Shown here: piece after piece, positions 9,251-18,200 of the stretch
How positions within the stretch are numbered: the stretch's first letter is position 1
Layout of the letters: every line of letters begins with the position of its first letter
Assembly: GCF_900313065.1 (NCBI RefSeq)
Contig: NZ_OMPU01000010.1
Location: forward strand, 434,001 to 498,000
From: Kiloniella sp. EL199
GTDB taxonomy: Bacteria > Pseudomonadota > Alphaproteobacteria > Kiloniellales > Kiloniellaceae
Length of the DNA stretch: 64,000 nt
Direction of reading: 5' to 3'
Notes under the pieces: generated by a model
Told to the model about the DNA's origin: nothing
The model's database searches: none
Seen by the model: the letters and a program-made list of their open reading frames with translations, nothing else
Position numbers and translations under genes: made by a program

Positions 9251-10339
9251 TTAGAATTCTCGGGCGACTGAAAACTCTACAGCGCCAATGAGGGCAGACT
9301 TCTCCTGGCTATCCGGGAATATATCCAGCTCAGCGATAGCCTTTTGAACATAGTTCCGAGCTGTTGCCATACTATCTTCAAGTGCATTGTATTTATTCAG
9401 TAAGGCAATAGCTGTGTCCAGATCATCGTCATCTTGCTCAAGTTTTTCAATGACACGTTTCCAAAAAGCCTTTTCTTCATCATCTGCCCGTTCGTATGCA
9501 AGAATGATCGGGAGGGTCATTTTTCCTTCGCGGAAATCATCCCCGACAGTTTTCCCCAACGCAGCCTGTTTGGCAGAATAATCAAGAATGTCATCGACGA
9601 GTTGGAAAGCAATGCCAAGATATTGCCCATAATTTTCCAAAGCCTGTTCTTCTGCTGTCGGGCGTTCAGCAACCACGGCACCTAGCTGACACGATGCAGC
9701 AAAAAGAACGGCGGTTTTGCCACTGATGACTTCCAGATAGGCCTCGCGATCTGTTTCCAAATCGTTTGTTGTCATCAACTGTTGAACTTCACCTTCGGCA
9801 ATTATGGCAGAGGCATCAGACAGAATACGAATCACTTTGAGAGAACTGTCACGTGACATGAGCTGGAAAGCTCTGCTGAAAAGAAAATCACCAACGAGAA
9901 CGCTAGGCTTGTTACCAAAAATGGCGTTTGCTGTATCCTGTCCTCTGCGCAGGTTACTTTCATCAACGACATCGTCGTGTAAAAGTGTTGCCGTGTGGAT
10001 GAACTCTATACAGGCGGCCAGGCCATAATGACGCTCACCCTGATAGCCACACAACCTTGAAGAAGCCAAGGTTAATAAAGGGCGCAACCTCTTGCCACCG
10101 GCGGCAATCAAGTGACCCGCCAGTTGCGGGATGAGAACCACATCGGATTGCATATGTTTCATGATCAGAGCGTTCACAGCTTGCAAGTCGTCAGATACGA
10201 GATCCATAAGGACGTCCATGCCATTCTTGGGCATATCGTTCTTTTGCGTGCTGTTTTGAGAGACGCTATTTTGAGATTCCATGGTCGAGGTGACGCCAGG
10301 ATCTTGTTGATCAGAATTTACATCCGCAGCAATGGCCAC
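9251..10339 (-). CDS. ispB: long-chain polyprenyl diphosphate synthase
   Basis: A 362-residue trans-prenyltransferase that extends farnesyl diphosphate with isopentenyl diphosphate to the side-chain precursor of ubiquinone. Visible motifs are GGKRLRPLLTLA, the first Asp-rich motif LLHDDVVDE with downstream RRG, the KTA motif in SGKTAVLF, and the second Asp-rich motif FQLVDDILDY with downstream GKTVGDDFREGK. The residue five positions before the first Asp-rich motif is alanine (small), which in this family permits long products; in Alphaproteobacteria that usually means decaprenyl, though I cannot determine chain length. About 40 N-terminal residues are polar and repetitive and may be dispensable. 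The start is GTG at 10339 with AGGGGAA just upstream. Confidence 0.93.
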   Translation of the reverse strand: MAIAADVNSDQQDPGVTSTMESQNSVSQNSTQKNDMPKNGMDVLMDLVSDDLQAVNALIMKHMQSDVVLIPQLAGHLIAAGGKRLRPLLTLASSRLCGYQGERHYGLAACIEFIHTATLLHDDVVDESNLRRGQDTANAIFGNKPSVLVGDFLFSRAFQLMSRDSSLKVIRILSDASAIIAEGEVQQLMTTNDLETDREAYLEVISGKTAVLFAASCQLGAVVAERPTAEEQALENYGQYLGIAFQLVDDILDYSAKQAALGKTVGDDFREGKMTLPIILAYERADDEEKAFWKRVIEKLEQDDDDLDTAIALLNKYNALEDSMATARNYVQKAIAELDIFPDSQEKSALIGAVEFSVAREF

Positions 10340-10598
10340 GTTCTTCCCCTAATAATTACCAAGGTCCATGAACAGCAGAAGGAACCTTCTTCTTTGATCG
10401 CTCTTCATCGATCATTAAATTCCTTGTTGGCAGCCCCGGGACCATTATTCCCGATAGGTCGTTCTTATAGGAAGGTGTTGGGGGAGTAAACCGGATAACG
10501 GCATTTTTATAAAACTGTGATTACAAGAAGCGTCAAAGAAGCCAACATCCATGTTACCTAAATGTTTGATTGCTTGCACTGTCATAGGTATTGAACAC

Positions 10599-11390
10599 TT
10601 ATGTTGAGATTGATAATGCCTCAAGTTGTTTTTGGCTGATCAATTGAGAGAGGTAGGAATCCTTTTTAAGGAGGAAGCTGATCAATCTACTTTGATAATC
10701 TTCTGTGACAGCTTGAATGACTGAAGTACGTTTGGACAGTTTTGTCCGATACTTTTTTACGCGTGGTGTGTTTTGGAAAAAATTGTCAGAGATGAAAAGC
10801 TCTAGAGTGTCAAAATAACGGAATATAGGGCCATATACAGCGTCAATAAATTGGAAATTATCTGCTGCAAAGTAGCTCGTCTCTCCTAACTGTGCTTCCA
10901 GCTGTTCAAATTTAGTAACAATAACATGGTGTTTTTGCTGAAAGGTTTCGTGGTCTGGTGCACTGTAAAGTCCTGCGATTGCAGCCAGAATCGTTGAGCC
11001 GAATTCTATCCAGGATCGGTGACGGGCTTTTTCAAAAGGGTCTGCAGGGTGGAGTGTGCCTGTTGTTATTTCGTCCAGATATTCGCCAATGACAGCAGAT
11101 TCAAACAAAACGCCCTGCTCTGTCTGTAACAGAGGAACTTTACCTAGCGGAGAGATTTTTTTGAACCATTCCGGCTTGTTTGATAAATCAATATATGTCC
11201 GAATATGTGGGATTTCTTTCTCGTCCAAAATAATCACGGCTCTTTGTACATAAGGACAGAGAACAAAGCTCACAAGCTCTATTCTGCTGTCTGCTGTGAT
11301 GTGTTTTCCATTGTGCGTGATGTTATCTTCCCGTATTGACGGGGATTTGGTATTTGCTTCAGTTTTGTCTGATGAAAGATCATTTGTCAT
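10599..11390 (-). CDS. glutathione S-transferase family protein
   Basis: A 263-residue cytosolic protein. After about 35 polar N-terminal residues comes a thioredoxin-fold GST domain (about 37-115): IELVSFVLCPYVQRAVIIL with C45-P46 at the active-site position, the cis-proline loop GKVPLL, and the ESAVIGEYLDE segment that binds glutathione. A helical C-terminal domain follows. The CPY active site resembles omega/beta-type GSTs with a catalytic cysteine rather than a serine or tyrosine. It is divergent from the LysR gene (11519), with a 128-bp shared intergenic region, so LysR probably regulates it. AGGAG precedes the ATG at 11390. Confidence 0.88.
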   Translation of the reverse strand: MTNDLSSDKTEANTKSPSIREDNITHNGKHITADSRIELVSFVLCPYVQRAVIILDEKEIPHIRTYIDLSNKPEWFKKISPLGKVPLLQTEQGVLFESAVIGEYLDEITTGTLHPADPFEKARHRSWIEFGSTILAAIAGLYSAPDHETFQQKHHVIVTKFEQLEAQLGETSYFAADNFQFIDAVYGPIFRYFDTLELFISDNFFQNTPRVKKYRTKLSKRTSVIQAVTEDYQSRLISFLLKKDSYLSQLISQKQLEALSIST

Positions 11391-11518
11391 CTGTCTCTCC
11401 TGTCAGTAGCTTGGTAACAGTGCAAGGTATCTCTACAAGGTGATTGCCCTTCTTGAGTTAATGACTTAATTTGTACATATACGCATATCAATTGCCATAA
11501 AATGAAAATTATATTTGC

Positions 11519-12460
11519 ATGAATGAACAGGGTGAGTATTGGCGGGATTTAAGAACAGTGCTGGCAGTTGCCAGATCGGGTTCTTTATCCGGTGCTGCGC
11601 GACAATTGGGGATAAGTCATGCGACTGTCTTTCGACATATAAACCACATCGAAGAAAAGCTGGAAGTCAAGCTCTTTGAGCGTAACAGGGGCGGTTATTG
11701 CCTTACAACAGCGGGTGAATCTGTAACCGGATTGGCTGAAAAATTTGATCAGGATCTGATGGTTTTAGAACGTCAGATTCTGGGGGAAGAACTACAACCT
11801 CGTGGTCTGGTCCGGATTACAACAACGGATACGCTGTTAATTAATTTTCTGTCGCCAATTTTTGCCGATTTGCAAAAAACCTACCCTGAAATAGAATTGG
11901 AAATAGGTTGTTCCAATGAGTTGGTTAACCTGAACAAGCGAGAAGCCGAGATTGCGATCCGTCCCAGTAAAATCAGCCCGGATAATATGGTAGGCAGAAA
12001 GATGGCGGATATCCATGTCGGCGTATACGGCAGGGTGCAGGATCATCAATATCTATTGGAAAATAATCGTAAGGTTGAAAGCCTGAATAAGCTAACGGGA
12101 CTGAACTGGATTGGTCCGGATGAAAGCCTGGCCCATTTACGGATCTACAAATGGCTTCAGGATAATAACCTCTACGCACAGGTGAAAACCAGATATAACA
12201 GCCTGCTTGCAGTTGCGGATGCTGTACGCAATGGTGGGGGTATTGCTATCCTCCCCTGTTTTATGGCTGCAATTGATCCTACTTTATTGGCACTTAAGGC
12301 GCCGCTGGAAGAATTTGATAATGAACTCTGGCTTTTAACGCATCCTGATTTGCGCAAGGTTGGGCGTATTCGGGCCTGTATGGATTTTCTAGGTACGGCA
12401 ATTGATAAAAAAAGACACCTCTTTGAGGGGCAATCCGAAACTGTCAGGGATAAGCTGTGA
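11519..12460 (+). CDS. LysR-family transcriptional regulator
   Basis: A 313-residue regulator. The N-terminal winged helix-turn-helix is at about 8-66 (RTVLAVARSGSLSGAARQLG then HATVFRHINHIEEKLEVKLFER). A linker and a periplasmic-binding-protein-like effector domain follow (about 90-300; PRGLVRITTTD, EIAIRPSK, GGGIAILPCFMAA). The gene faces away from the GST gene, the usual arrangement for a LysR regulator and its target. The start is the ATG at 11519; no strong ribosome-binding site is visible, although there is no better start upstream. The effector is unknown. Confidence 0.88.
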   Translation: MNEQGEYWRDLRTVLAVARSGSLSGAARQLGISHATVFRHINHIEEKLEVKLFERNRGGYCLTTAGESVTGLAEKFDQDLMVLERQILGEELQPRGLVRITTTDTLLINFLSPIFADLQKTYPEIELEIGCSNELVNLNKREAEIAIRPSKISPDNMVGRKMADIHVGVYGRVQDHQYLLENNRKVESLNKLTGLNWIGPDESLAHLRIYKWLQDNNLYAQVKTRYNSLLAVADAVRNGGGIAILPCFMAAIDPTLLALKAPLEEFDNELWLLTHPDLRKVGRIRACMDFLGTAIDKKRHLFEGQSETVRDKL

Positions 12461-12542
12461 TCTTCCCTTGCCGCGCGCCTGTTCGGACGATAGTTTCCTG
12501 TGGTGAACAATGAGTCACAATTTTCACTGTTAAGTATATTTT

Positions 12543-12833
12543 GTGAAAAGCGTTCCGGGTTTAGTAAGTTCCGGGTTTAGTAAACTGGATCTAAGCGGGC
12601 TGGCAGATGTGATCGAAATTTATCGTACCAATGATATCGTCAAACTATCCTGGCTTCAGGCTTTGTTGTCTGATGCGGGAATAGAATGCGTGGTGCTTGA
12701 CCAACATGCTTCTATTATCGAAGGATCAATTGGGGCAATCCAACGAAGAGTTATGGTTCTGAAAGAAGATGCCACGCGTGCACGTCGTGTACTGGGTGAT
12801 GCGGGTGAGATAGAGGAAAGTACTGATGTCTGA
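12543..12833 (+). CDS. DUF2007 protein, start altered by a tandem duplication
   Basis: A 96-residue DUF2007 (putative signal-transducing) protein: IYRTNDIVKLSWLQALLSDAGIEC followed by QHASIIEGSIGAIQRRVMV is the family core, a small alpha/beta fold of unknown function. The first 15 codons run through an exact 16-bp tandem duplication (12552-12583), so the GTG at 12543 may not be the native start. An alternative in-frame GTG at 12609 begins just before the conserved IEIYRTND. Neither has a strong ribosome-binding site. Its stop codon overlaps the methyltransferase start by 8 bp, so the two are translationally coupled. This gene and its downstream partners are commonly adjacent in Rhodospirillales-type genomes. 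Confidence 0.75.
   Translation: MKSVPGLVSSGFSKLDLSGLADVIEIYRTNDIVKLSWLQALLSDAGIECVVLDQHASIIEGSIGAIQRRVMVLKEDATRARRVLGDAGEIEESTDV
12552..12583. repeat. exact 16-bp tandem duplication
   Basis: GTTCCGGGTTTAGTAA occurs twice in immediate succession at the 5' end of the DUF2007 coding region. A 16-bp unit is not a multiple of three, so its creation shifted the upstream reading frame. Confidence 0.97.
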
Positions 12834-13611
12834 CCTTTCCAAGAACCTTCTAAAAAAGGATCTTCTCAAAGATTTTGACCTGACGGAAGATGAATTTATT
12901 GGCGGTAAAATAACGGTTTTCCAGCCTGCCAAGGGATATCGCGCAGGTATTGATGCGGTACTTCTGGCGGCAACTGTCGTTGCAAACCCCGGAGAGAGAA
13001 TTCTGGATTTGGGCAGTGGTGTTGGAACCGCAGGCCTTTGTTTGATGGGCCGTGAACCAGAAGCAAAAGTAACGGGACTGGAATTACAAGCTGTTCTGTT
13101 TCAAATTGCACAAAAAAACAAAGAAACAAACCAACTGGAAGATCGCTGGTCCCTGGTTAATGGAGATCTTTTACAATTACCTGATGATTTGCCTCTGGGA
13201 TCTTTTGATCAAATTATTTGCAATCCACCCTTTATGCCAAAAGGGACTTCGCACGGATCCCCGGATCCGATTAAGTTGCTTGCCAATCATGAAGGTGAAG
13301 CCACCTTACGTGACTGGTTGTTGGCATCATTGAAGCTGGTTAAACCTAAAGGTGCTGTTACCATTATTCATCGAGCTGACCGTCTGGATGAAATTCTGTC
13401 TGTCTTTAGAGAGAAAAAAGCCGGGGCAATTGAAGTATGCCCCTTGTGGCCTTATGACGGACAGCCAGCCAAGCGGGTCATTGTACGTGCCCGCCGAGGG
13501 ATATCAAAGCCTATGATTATAACAGCCGGGCATAAACTGCATGAAACTGATGGCTCCTATACGGATATTATTGACGGGGCTTTGAGAAGGGGACAGGCAC
13601 TCCCACTTTAG
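12826..13611 (+). CDS. N6-adenine methyltransferase (TrmN6-like)
   Basis: A 261-residue SAM-dependent methyltransferase resembling tRNA1(Val) (adenine37-N6)-methyltransferase (COG4123 group). Motif I is LDLGSGVGTAGLCL; the catalytic NPPF motif of N6-adenine enzymes is seen in QIICNPPFMPKGTS. The start ATG overlaps the DUF2007 stop by 8 bp. The C-terminal domain (KGAVTIIHRADRLDEILSVF, then CPLWPYDGQPAKRVIVRARR) fits the family. The exact target nucleotide is inferred from the family and has not been shown for this protein. Confidence 0.83.
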   Translation: MSDLSKNLLKKDLLKDFDLTEDEFIGGKITVFQPAKGYRAGIDAVLLAATVVANPGERILDLGSGVGTAGLCLMGREPEAKVTGLELQAVLFQIAQKNKETNQLEDRWSLVNGDLLQLPDDLPLGSFDQIICNPPFMPKGTSHGSPDPIKLLANHEGEATLRDWLLASLKLVKPKGAVTIIHRADRLDEILSVFREKKAGAIEVCPLWPYDGQPAKRVIVRARRGISKPMIITAGHKLHETDGSYTDIIDGALRRGQALPL

Positions 13612-13719
13612 GAAGCAAAAAGATTTTTTGCGTTTGGTCCATAAAGTAAGGTTGTTCATGGTTGTGGGATTTCTTTTCAACAGTTACAAGTTTTGGGAAC
13701 AATTTTAATAAGGCACATT

Positions 13720-14616
13720 ATGAAGCTGAAAAAGCTGTTAGCTAAACTACCTGTCGAACGTTTTCGTAATCCACCTGCAAAGGTTGCTGTGGTCGCGCTT
13801 AATGGCGTGATAGGTGCCGCAGGGCCAATGCGATCCGGTCTTACTCTTGCCTCTGTCGAAGATCAGTTGACTGAAGCTTTTAAAATGGATGGCATCAAGG
13901 CTGTGGCCCTGTCGATCAATTCCCCGGGCGGATCACCTGTTCAATCTGACTTGATTGGACGCTTGATTCGTGATCTGGCCGATAAACATGAGCTTAAGGT
14001 CTATGCTTTCTGCGAAGACGTTGCTGCCTCAGGTGGTTATTGGCTGGCTTGTGCTGCGGATGAAATCTATGCCATGGAATCATCTGTGATTGGATCAATT
14101 GGTGTGATTTCATCTGGCTTCGGTTTTCCAGAATTGATTAAAAAGTACGGTATCGAACGTCGTGTTCGTACGGCAGGTGATTTGAAATCAACACTTGATC
14201 CCTTTGAAAAAGAAAATCCCAAAGACGTAAAGCGCCTCAAGGGTATTTTGACACAAATCCATGAAAACTTTATGGATTGGGTTCGTGGACGTCGCACAGG
14301 CAAGCTCAAAGTCGATGAAAAAGAGATTTTTTCCGGTGAGTTCTGGACAGGTGTTACAGCCAAAGAATACGGTCTGATTGATGGTCTGGGTTCAATGCAT
14401 CAGATCATGCGCTTTGAATATGGCGAGAAAGTAAAGCTCATCAAGGTTGAGGGTAAACGCAGTTGGCTCAAGACAAAATTGGGCCTTGGCGGTGGTGATG
14501 CTCTTCTGAAAAATGCCGGATTAGCTGGTTTGGGCGGAGTGAATGCCGCTGCTATTGCTGGCGGTATGATGGCGGCTGTTGAAGAGCGCGCTCACTGGGA
14601 TCGTTACGGCCTTTAA
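13720..14616 (+). CDS. S49 family (SppA/SohB) signal-peptide peptidase
   Basis: A 298-residue protease of the S49 clan that degrades cleaved signal peptides or membrane-protein fragments. The Ser/Lys dyad is visible: S104 in DVAASGGYWLACAADEI and K156 in TAGDLKSTLDPF, with the family spacing of about 52 residues. The substrate-channel segment ALSINSPGGSPVQSD is also conserved. No signal peptide or clear membrane helix is visible, so it is of the short SohB-like type. I chose the ATG at 13720 (MKLKKLL), with TAAGG upstream, over an in-frame TTG at 13693. It sits between the methyltransferase and a small zinc-ribbon gene, in a conserved housekeeping neighbourhood. Confidence 0.9.
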   Translation: MKLKKLLAKLPVERFRNPPAKVAVVALNGVIGAAGPMRSGLTLASVEDQLTEAFKMDGIKAVALSINSPGGSPVQSDLIGRLIRDLADKHELKVYAFCEDVAASGGYWLACAADEIYAMESSVIGSIGVISSGFGFPELIKKYGIERRVRTAGDLKSTLDPFEKENPKDVKRLKGILTQIHENFMDWVRGRRTGKLKVDEKEIFSGEFWTGVTAKEYGLIDGLGSMHQIMRFEYGEKVKLIKVEGKRSWLKTKLGLGGGDALLKNAGLAGLGGVNAAAIAGGMMAAVEERAHWDRYGL

Positions 14617-14651
14617 GCTGTCGGGGCTTTATATCGCCCAAAGCAAAGAGT

Positions 14652-14690
14652 GGAATTCGGGATAGTATGGTCCCGGATTCCCTTTAAATA
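14652..14690 (+). terminator. probable intrinsic terminator after the S49 peptidase
   Basis: GGAATTCGGGA pairs with TCCCGGATTCC (11 pairs including one wobble), followed by CTTTAAAT, a modest T-rich tail. Confidence 0.5.
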
Positions 14691-14724
14691 AAAAGACCGC
14701 AATACGCGGTATGGTTAGGATAGT

Positions 14725-14988
14725 ATGTTCGGAATACCCTCTATAGGTAAGTTATTGATACTCGGATTGGTTATTGCCGGGGTTTACCTGTTTTTCAAAG
14801 CTGCGGGACGACGTGAGCAATCTCGTGGTAATGGCGGCCAGAAAAATATGGGGGAAAACACTGGGCGTACGCCAAGCCAAAACCAAGGAAATCAAGATGA
14901 TAACGGATCACTGGATATGGTTCAGTGTCCGGCTTGCAAAGCCTATATCCCTGCGAAGAGTAAATGCTCTTGCGGTGGCAACGGCTAG
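14725..14988 (+). CDS. small membrane-anchored zinc-ribbon-like protein
   Basis: An 87-residue protein: one N-terminal membrane helix ([15 protein letters not shown], about residues 9-24), a low-complexity polar linker (about 26-65), then a C-terminal cysteine cluster [18 protein letters not shown], with two CxxC/CxC pairs as in small zinc ribbons. The order of parts suggests a membrane-tethered, metal-binding domain. It has no experimentally known function that I can name. AGGA precedes the ATG by about six bases. It sits directly upstream of glyQ, on the same strand. Confidence 0.7.
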   Translation: MFGIPSIGKLLILGLVIAGVYLFFKAAGRREQSRGNGGQKNMGENTGRTPSQNQGNQDDNGSLDMVQCPACKAYIPAKSKCSCGGNG

Positions 14989-15080
14989 AAGCGTCAAAAA
15001 ATATCTCGACTCCGGCATTGTGGCTGTTGATTCCAAATGCTGGTCATTATAAGTTCATTCAAATTTCGCACTGCAGCAAA

Positions 15081-16106
15081 ATGACCCATAACGATATGTC
15101 CCAGTCCGACGTTAAAAAGTCCGACACCTTTAAAAGCCCGGCTCTAGCTACTATGGAAGCCAAGGCGAAGACGAAGGTCATTGTTGACCCTGAACGGTGT
15201 GTGCAACGCCTTATTCTCAAGCTTCAGGATTATTGGGCACGTCAAGGGTGCGTTATTCTACAGCCCTATGACATGGAGGTCGGGGCAGGGACGTTCCATC
15301 CTGCGACAACGCTTCGGTCTTTGGGGCCAGATACGTGGCGCGCTGCCTATGTGCAACCGTGTCGCCGTCCAGCTGATGGTCGGTATGGGGATAACCCGAA
15401 CCGTTTGCAGCACTATTACCAGTTTCAGGTTATCATGAAGCCATCCCCTGCGAATTCGCAGGAGCTTTATCTGGGGTCGCTGGATGCCATTGGCATTGAT
15501 TCATCCAAGCACGATCTTCGTTTTGTCGAAGATGACTGGGAAAGCCCGACACTGGGGGCCTGGGGCCTTGGTTGGGAAGTCTGGTGTGATGGCATGGAAG
15601 TCAGCCAGTTTACCTATTTTCAACAGGTTGGCGGTATCGAATGTAATCCGGTTCCTTTGGAACTGACCTATGGTCTTGAACGTCTCTTTATGTATGTTCA
15701 AGGTGTTGAAAACGTTTACGATCTTGATTGGGATGGAGTTTCTGCCGAAGAAGGCGGGAAAACCTATGGCGATGTATTCCATCAAAACGAAGTAGAGTTC
15801 TCTACCTTCAACTTTGAAATTGCTTCGACCGACGAATTGTTCAGGCATTTTGAGGATGCCGAAGCCGAATGTGCGCGGATCTTGAAGTTCGGCGAAGCCA
15901 ATGCCGAGAAGAACGGTAAGGCAAAAGGTAATCTCTTGCCTCTACCTGCCTATGATCAGTGTATGAAAGCCAGTCATCTCTTTAACTTGCTCGATGCCCG
16001 CGGTGTGATCTCCGTGACGGAACGTCAGGCCTATATTGGTCGCGTACGTGAGTTGGCAAAAGCATGTTGCGAAGCCTGGAATAAAACCCAGTTGGAAGAG
16101 GCCTAA
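15081..16106 (+). CDS. glyQ: glycyl-tRNA synthetase alpha subunit
   Basis: Alpha subunit of the bacterial alpha2beta2 glycyl-tRNA synthetase, which charges tRNA-Gly. The core begins at [21 protein letters not shown] and contains [52 protein letters not shown] and [10 protein letters not shown], which form the catalytic site. The core is about 275-280 residues; this frame adds an N-terminal polar extension. I chose the ATG at 15081; ATGs at 15096 and 15153 are alternatives, none with a strong ribosome-binding site, so the exact N-terminus is uncertain. An upstream frame opening at 14964 has no family similarity. The stop is four bases before glyS, so the two subunits are coupled. Confidence 0.95.
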   Translation: MTHNDMSQSDVKKSDTFKSPALATMEAKAKTKVIVDPERCVQRLILKLQDYWARQGCVILQPYDMEVGAGTFHPATTLRSLGPDTWRAAYVQPCRRPADGRYGDNPNRLQHYYQFQVIMKPSPANSQELYLGSLDAIGIDSSKHDLRFVEDDWESPTLGAWGLGWEVWCDGMEVSQFTYFQQVGGIECNPVPLELTYGLERLFMYVQGVENVYDLDWDGVSAEEGGKTYGDVFHQNEVEFSTFNFEIASTDELFRHFEDAEAECARILKFGEANAEKNGKAKGNLLPLPAYDQCMKASHLFNLLDARGVISVTERQAYIGRVRELAKACCEAWNKTQLEEA

Positions 16107-16110
16107 GGGT

Positions 16111-18192
16111 ATGTCTGAATTTCTACTTGAACTTCACTCGGAAGAAATCCCGGCACGCATGCAGGCGAAGGCTGCGGCCGATCTTAAGAAAATTGTATGT
16201 GATCAGTTAAAAACGGCTGGTCTTGCCTATGTTGATGCACGTTCATTTGTGACACCACGCCGTTTGGCACTGGTCGTTGATGGCTTGCCTGAAAAGCAAC
16301 CTGATGTCAGTGAAGAAAAAAAAGGCCCGAAAGTCGGTGCGCATGAAAAGGCACTCGAAGGCTTTATGAAGGCCAACAGCCTGACGTCTATTGATCAGGC
16401 TGAAGTCAGGAATACACCCAAAGGTGATTTCTATTTTGTGGTCAATGAAATCAAAGGACGTGACACCACGGAAGTTCTCTCTGAGATTATTGTTGAAACA
16501 CTAAAGAGCTTTCCATGGCCGAAATCCATGAAGTGGTCGAGAAACTCTTTCCGCTGGGTACGTCCGCTGCATTCCATTCTTGCTATTTTCAAAGGCGAAA
16601 CTCTCAAAGGCTTGTTCGATTTCGGAAATCAGACGCTGGATTTCGGTAACCAGACCCGTGGTCACCGCTTTTTGGCACCGGATTGGTTCGAAGTTAAAAA
16701 TCTGGATGATTATTTGCACAAACTTCGTCTCGCCAAAGTTCTTGTGGACGAGAACGAGCGCCGCGATCTAATCGAAACTCAAGCCAAAGAGTTGTGTATT
16801 GCAGAGGGGTTGAGCTTAAAAGATGATCAGGGACTTCTGAATGAAGTGGCTGGTTTGGTGGAATGGCCTGTTCTGTTGATGGGCCAAATAGCAGACCGCT
16901 TTATGTCTGTGCCTCATGAAGTGCTGTCCACATCAATGAAAGAGCATCAGAAGTATTTCTCTGTTCTTGATGGTGACGGTAAACTGGCGAACCGCTTTGT
17001 TTTTGCGGCGAACACAGAAACCGTTGATGGCGGTCAAACAATCATCTCTGGTAACGAGCGCGTTCTGGCATCTCGCCTTTCCGATGCAGAATTCTTCTGG
17101 GATCAGGATAAAAAAGACAAACTGGACAGTCGTGTAGAAGCTCTCTCTTCTATTGTGTTTCAAGCCAAACTGGGGACGCTGGCCGAAAAGATTTCCCGCG
17201 TACAGGATTTGGCAGAAGCTTTATCAGAACAGGTGGGCTGTGGTGCCAAACAGGCGCGTAGAGCCGCTGAACTGGCCAAGGCAGATTTGACGACGGGAAT
17301 GGTGTATGAGTTCCCCGAGTTACAGGGCGTTATGGGCCGCTATTACGCACTTCACGACGGGGAAAACTCGGAAGTAGCAGAGGCAATCGCCGAACACTAT
17401 TCGCCACTTGGTCCGTCTGACCGCTGTCCGTCTGCACCAATTTCGGTTGCGGTAGCGCTGGCAGACAAGATTGATACATTGGTGGGTTTCTTCGGTATTG
17501 ATGAACTGCCAACGGGCTCAAAAGACCCCTTTGCGTTACGTCGTGCTGCACTTAGCATTATTCGCCTGATTACAGAAAATAACTTGCAGATTAATTTGCG
17601 CAAAGCATTCGCTGCAAGCTTCTCGGCCTATACAGGCCAGTTGACGCAACCTGAAGATAAAACCATTGATGGTTTGATGTCCTTTATTGCTGATCGCCTC
17701 AAGGTCGCCTTGAAGGATAAAGGGGTGCGTCATGATCTGATTACGGCTGTCTTCGCCCTCGGGGACGAAGATGATCTGGTTCGTTTGCTGGCTCGTGTTG
17801 ATGCACTTGCCGGATTGCTGAAAACCGATGACGGGGCCAACCTTCTGGCCGCTTATCGTCGGGCCGCGAACATTGTACGGATCGAAGAGAAAAAAGATAA
17901 AACGGTATTCGATGCGACAGTCGATACCGTGTTGTTGCAACAGTCTGAAGAACAGGCGTTGCACGAGGCTCTGGAAGGAGCTTCCCAGGAAGCCACAAAG
18001 GCACTGGAACGTGAAGATTTCACCGGGGCGATGGCGGCTTTGGCCGGACTTCGTCCTCCGATGGACGCGTTTTTTGATAAGGTAACGGTGAACGATGATG
18101 ATCCGGCCTTACGAAAAAACCGTCTGTGCTTGTTATCTCGGATTGGTGTGATCCTGGGGCAGGTTGCAGACTTCTCACGAATAGAAGGATAG
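16111..18192 (+). CDS. glyS: glycyl-tRNA synthetase beta subunit
   Basis: A 693-residue beta subunit, the usual length. The start MSEFLLELHSEEIPARMQ matches the family, and downstream GPKVGAHEKALEGFMK, KMKWSRNSF-like (KSMKWSRNSFRWVRPLH), KEHQKYFSV and DALAGLL segments are present. It begins four bases after glyQ, with the TAAGGGT purine stretch supplying the ribosome-binding site. One odd feature is the immediate repeat DFGNQTL-DFGNQTR near residues 170-183, from a 21-bp imperfect duplication at 16618-16659. It forms one operon with glyQ and perhaps ppdK. Confidence 0.96.
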   Translation: MSEFLLELHSEEIPARMQAKAAADLKKIVCDQLKTAGLAYVDARSFVTPRRLALVVDGLPEKQPDVSEEKKGPKVGAHEKALEGFMKANSLTSIDQAEVRNTPKGDFYFVVNEIKGRDTTEVLSEIIVETLKSFPWPKSMKWSRNSFRWVRPLHSILAIFKGETLKGLFDFGNQTLDFGNQTRGHRFLAPDWFEVKNLDDYLHKLRLAKVLVDENERRDLIETQAKELCIAEGLSLKDDQGLLNEVAGLVEWPVLLMGQIADRFMSVPHEVLSTSMKEHQKYFSVLDGDGKLANRFVFAANTETVDGGQTIISGNERVLASRLSDAEFFWDQDKKDKLDSRVEALSSIVFQAKLGTLAEKISRVQDLAEALSEQVGCGAKQARRAAELAKADLTTGMVYEFPELQGVMGRYYALHDGENSEVAEAIAEHYSPLGPSDRCPSAPISVAVALADKIDTLVGFFGIDELPTGSKDPFALRRAALSIIRLITENNLQINLRKAFAASFSAYTGQLTQPEDKTIDGLMSFIADRLKVALKDKGVRHDLITAVFALGDEDDLVRLLARVDALAGLLKTDDGANLLAAYRRAANIVRIEEKKDKTVFDATVDTVLLQQSEEQALHEALEGASQEATKALEREDFTGAMAALAGLRPPMDAFFDKVTVNDDDPALRKNRLCLLSRIGVILGQVADFSRIEG
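16618..16659. repeat. imperfect 21-bp tandem duplication inside glyS
   Basis: Two adjacent 21-base copies encode DFGNQTL and DFGNQTR. The copies differ mainly at wobble positions and in the last codon, so the duplication is older than the exact ones elsewhere in the window. Frame is kept. Confidence 0.9.
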
Positions 18193-18200
18193 ATGAGAAC

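Noticed and set aside
14964-15080. Upstream extension of glyQ
   Set aside because: No similarity to GlyQ in the first 39 codons; a family-length protein starts later.
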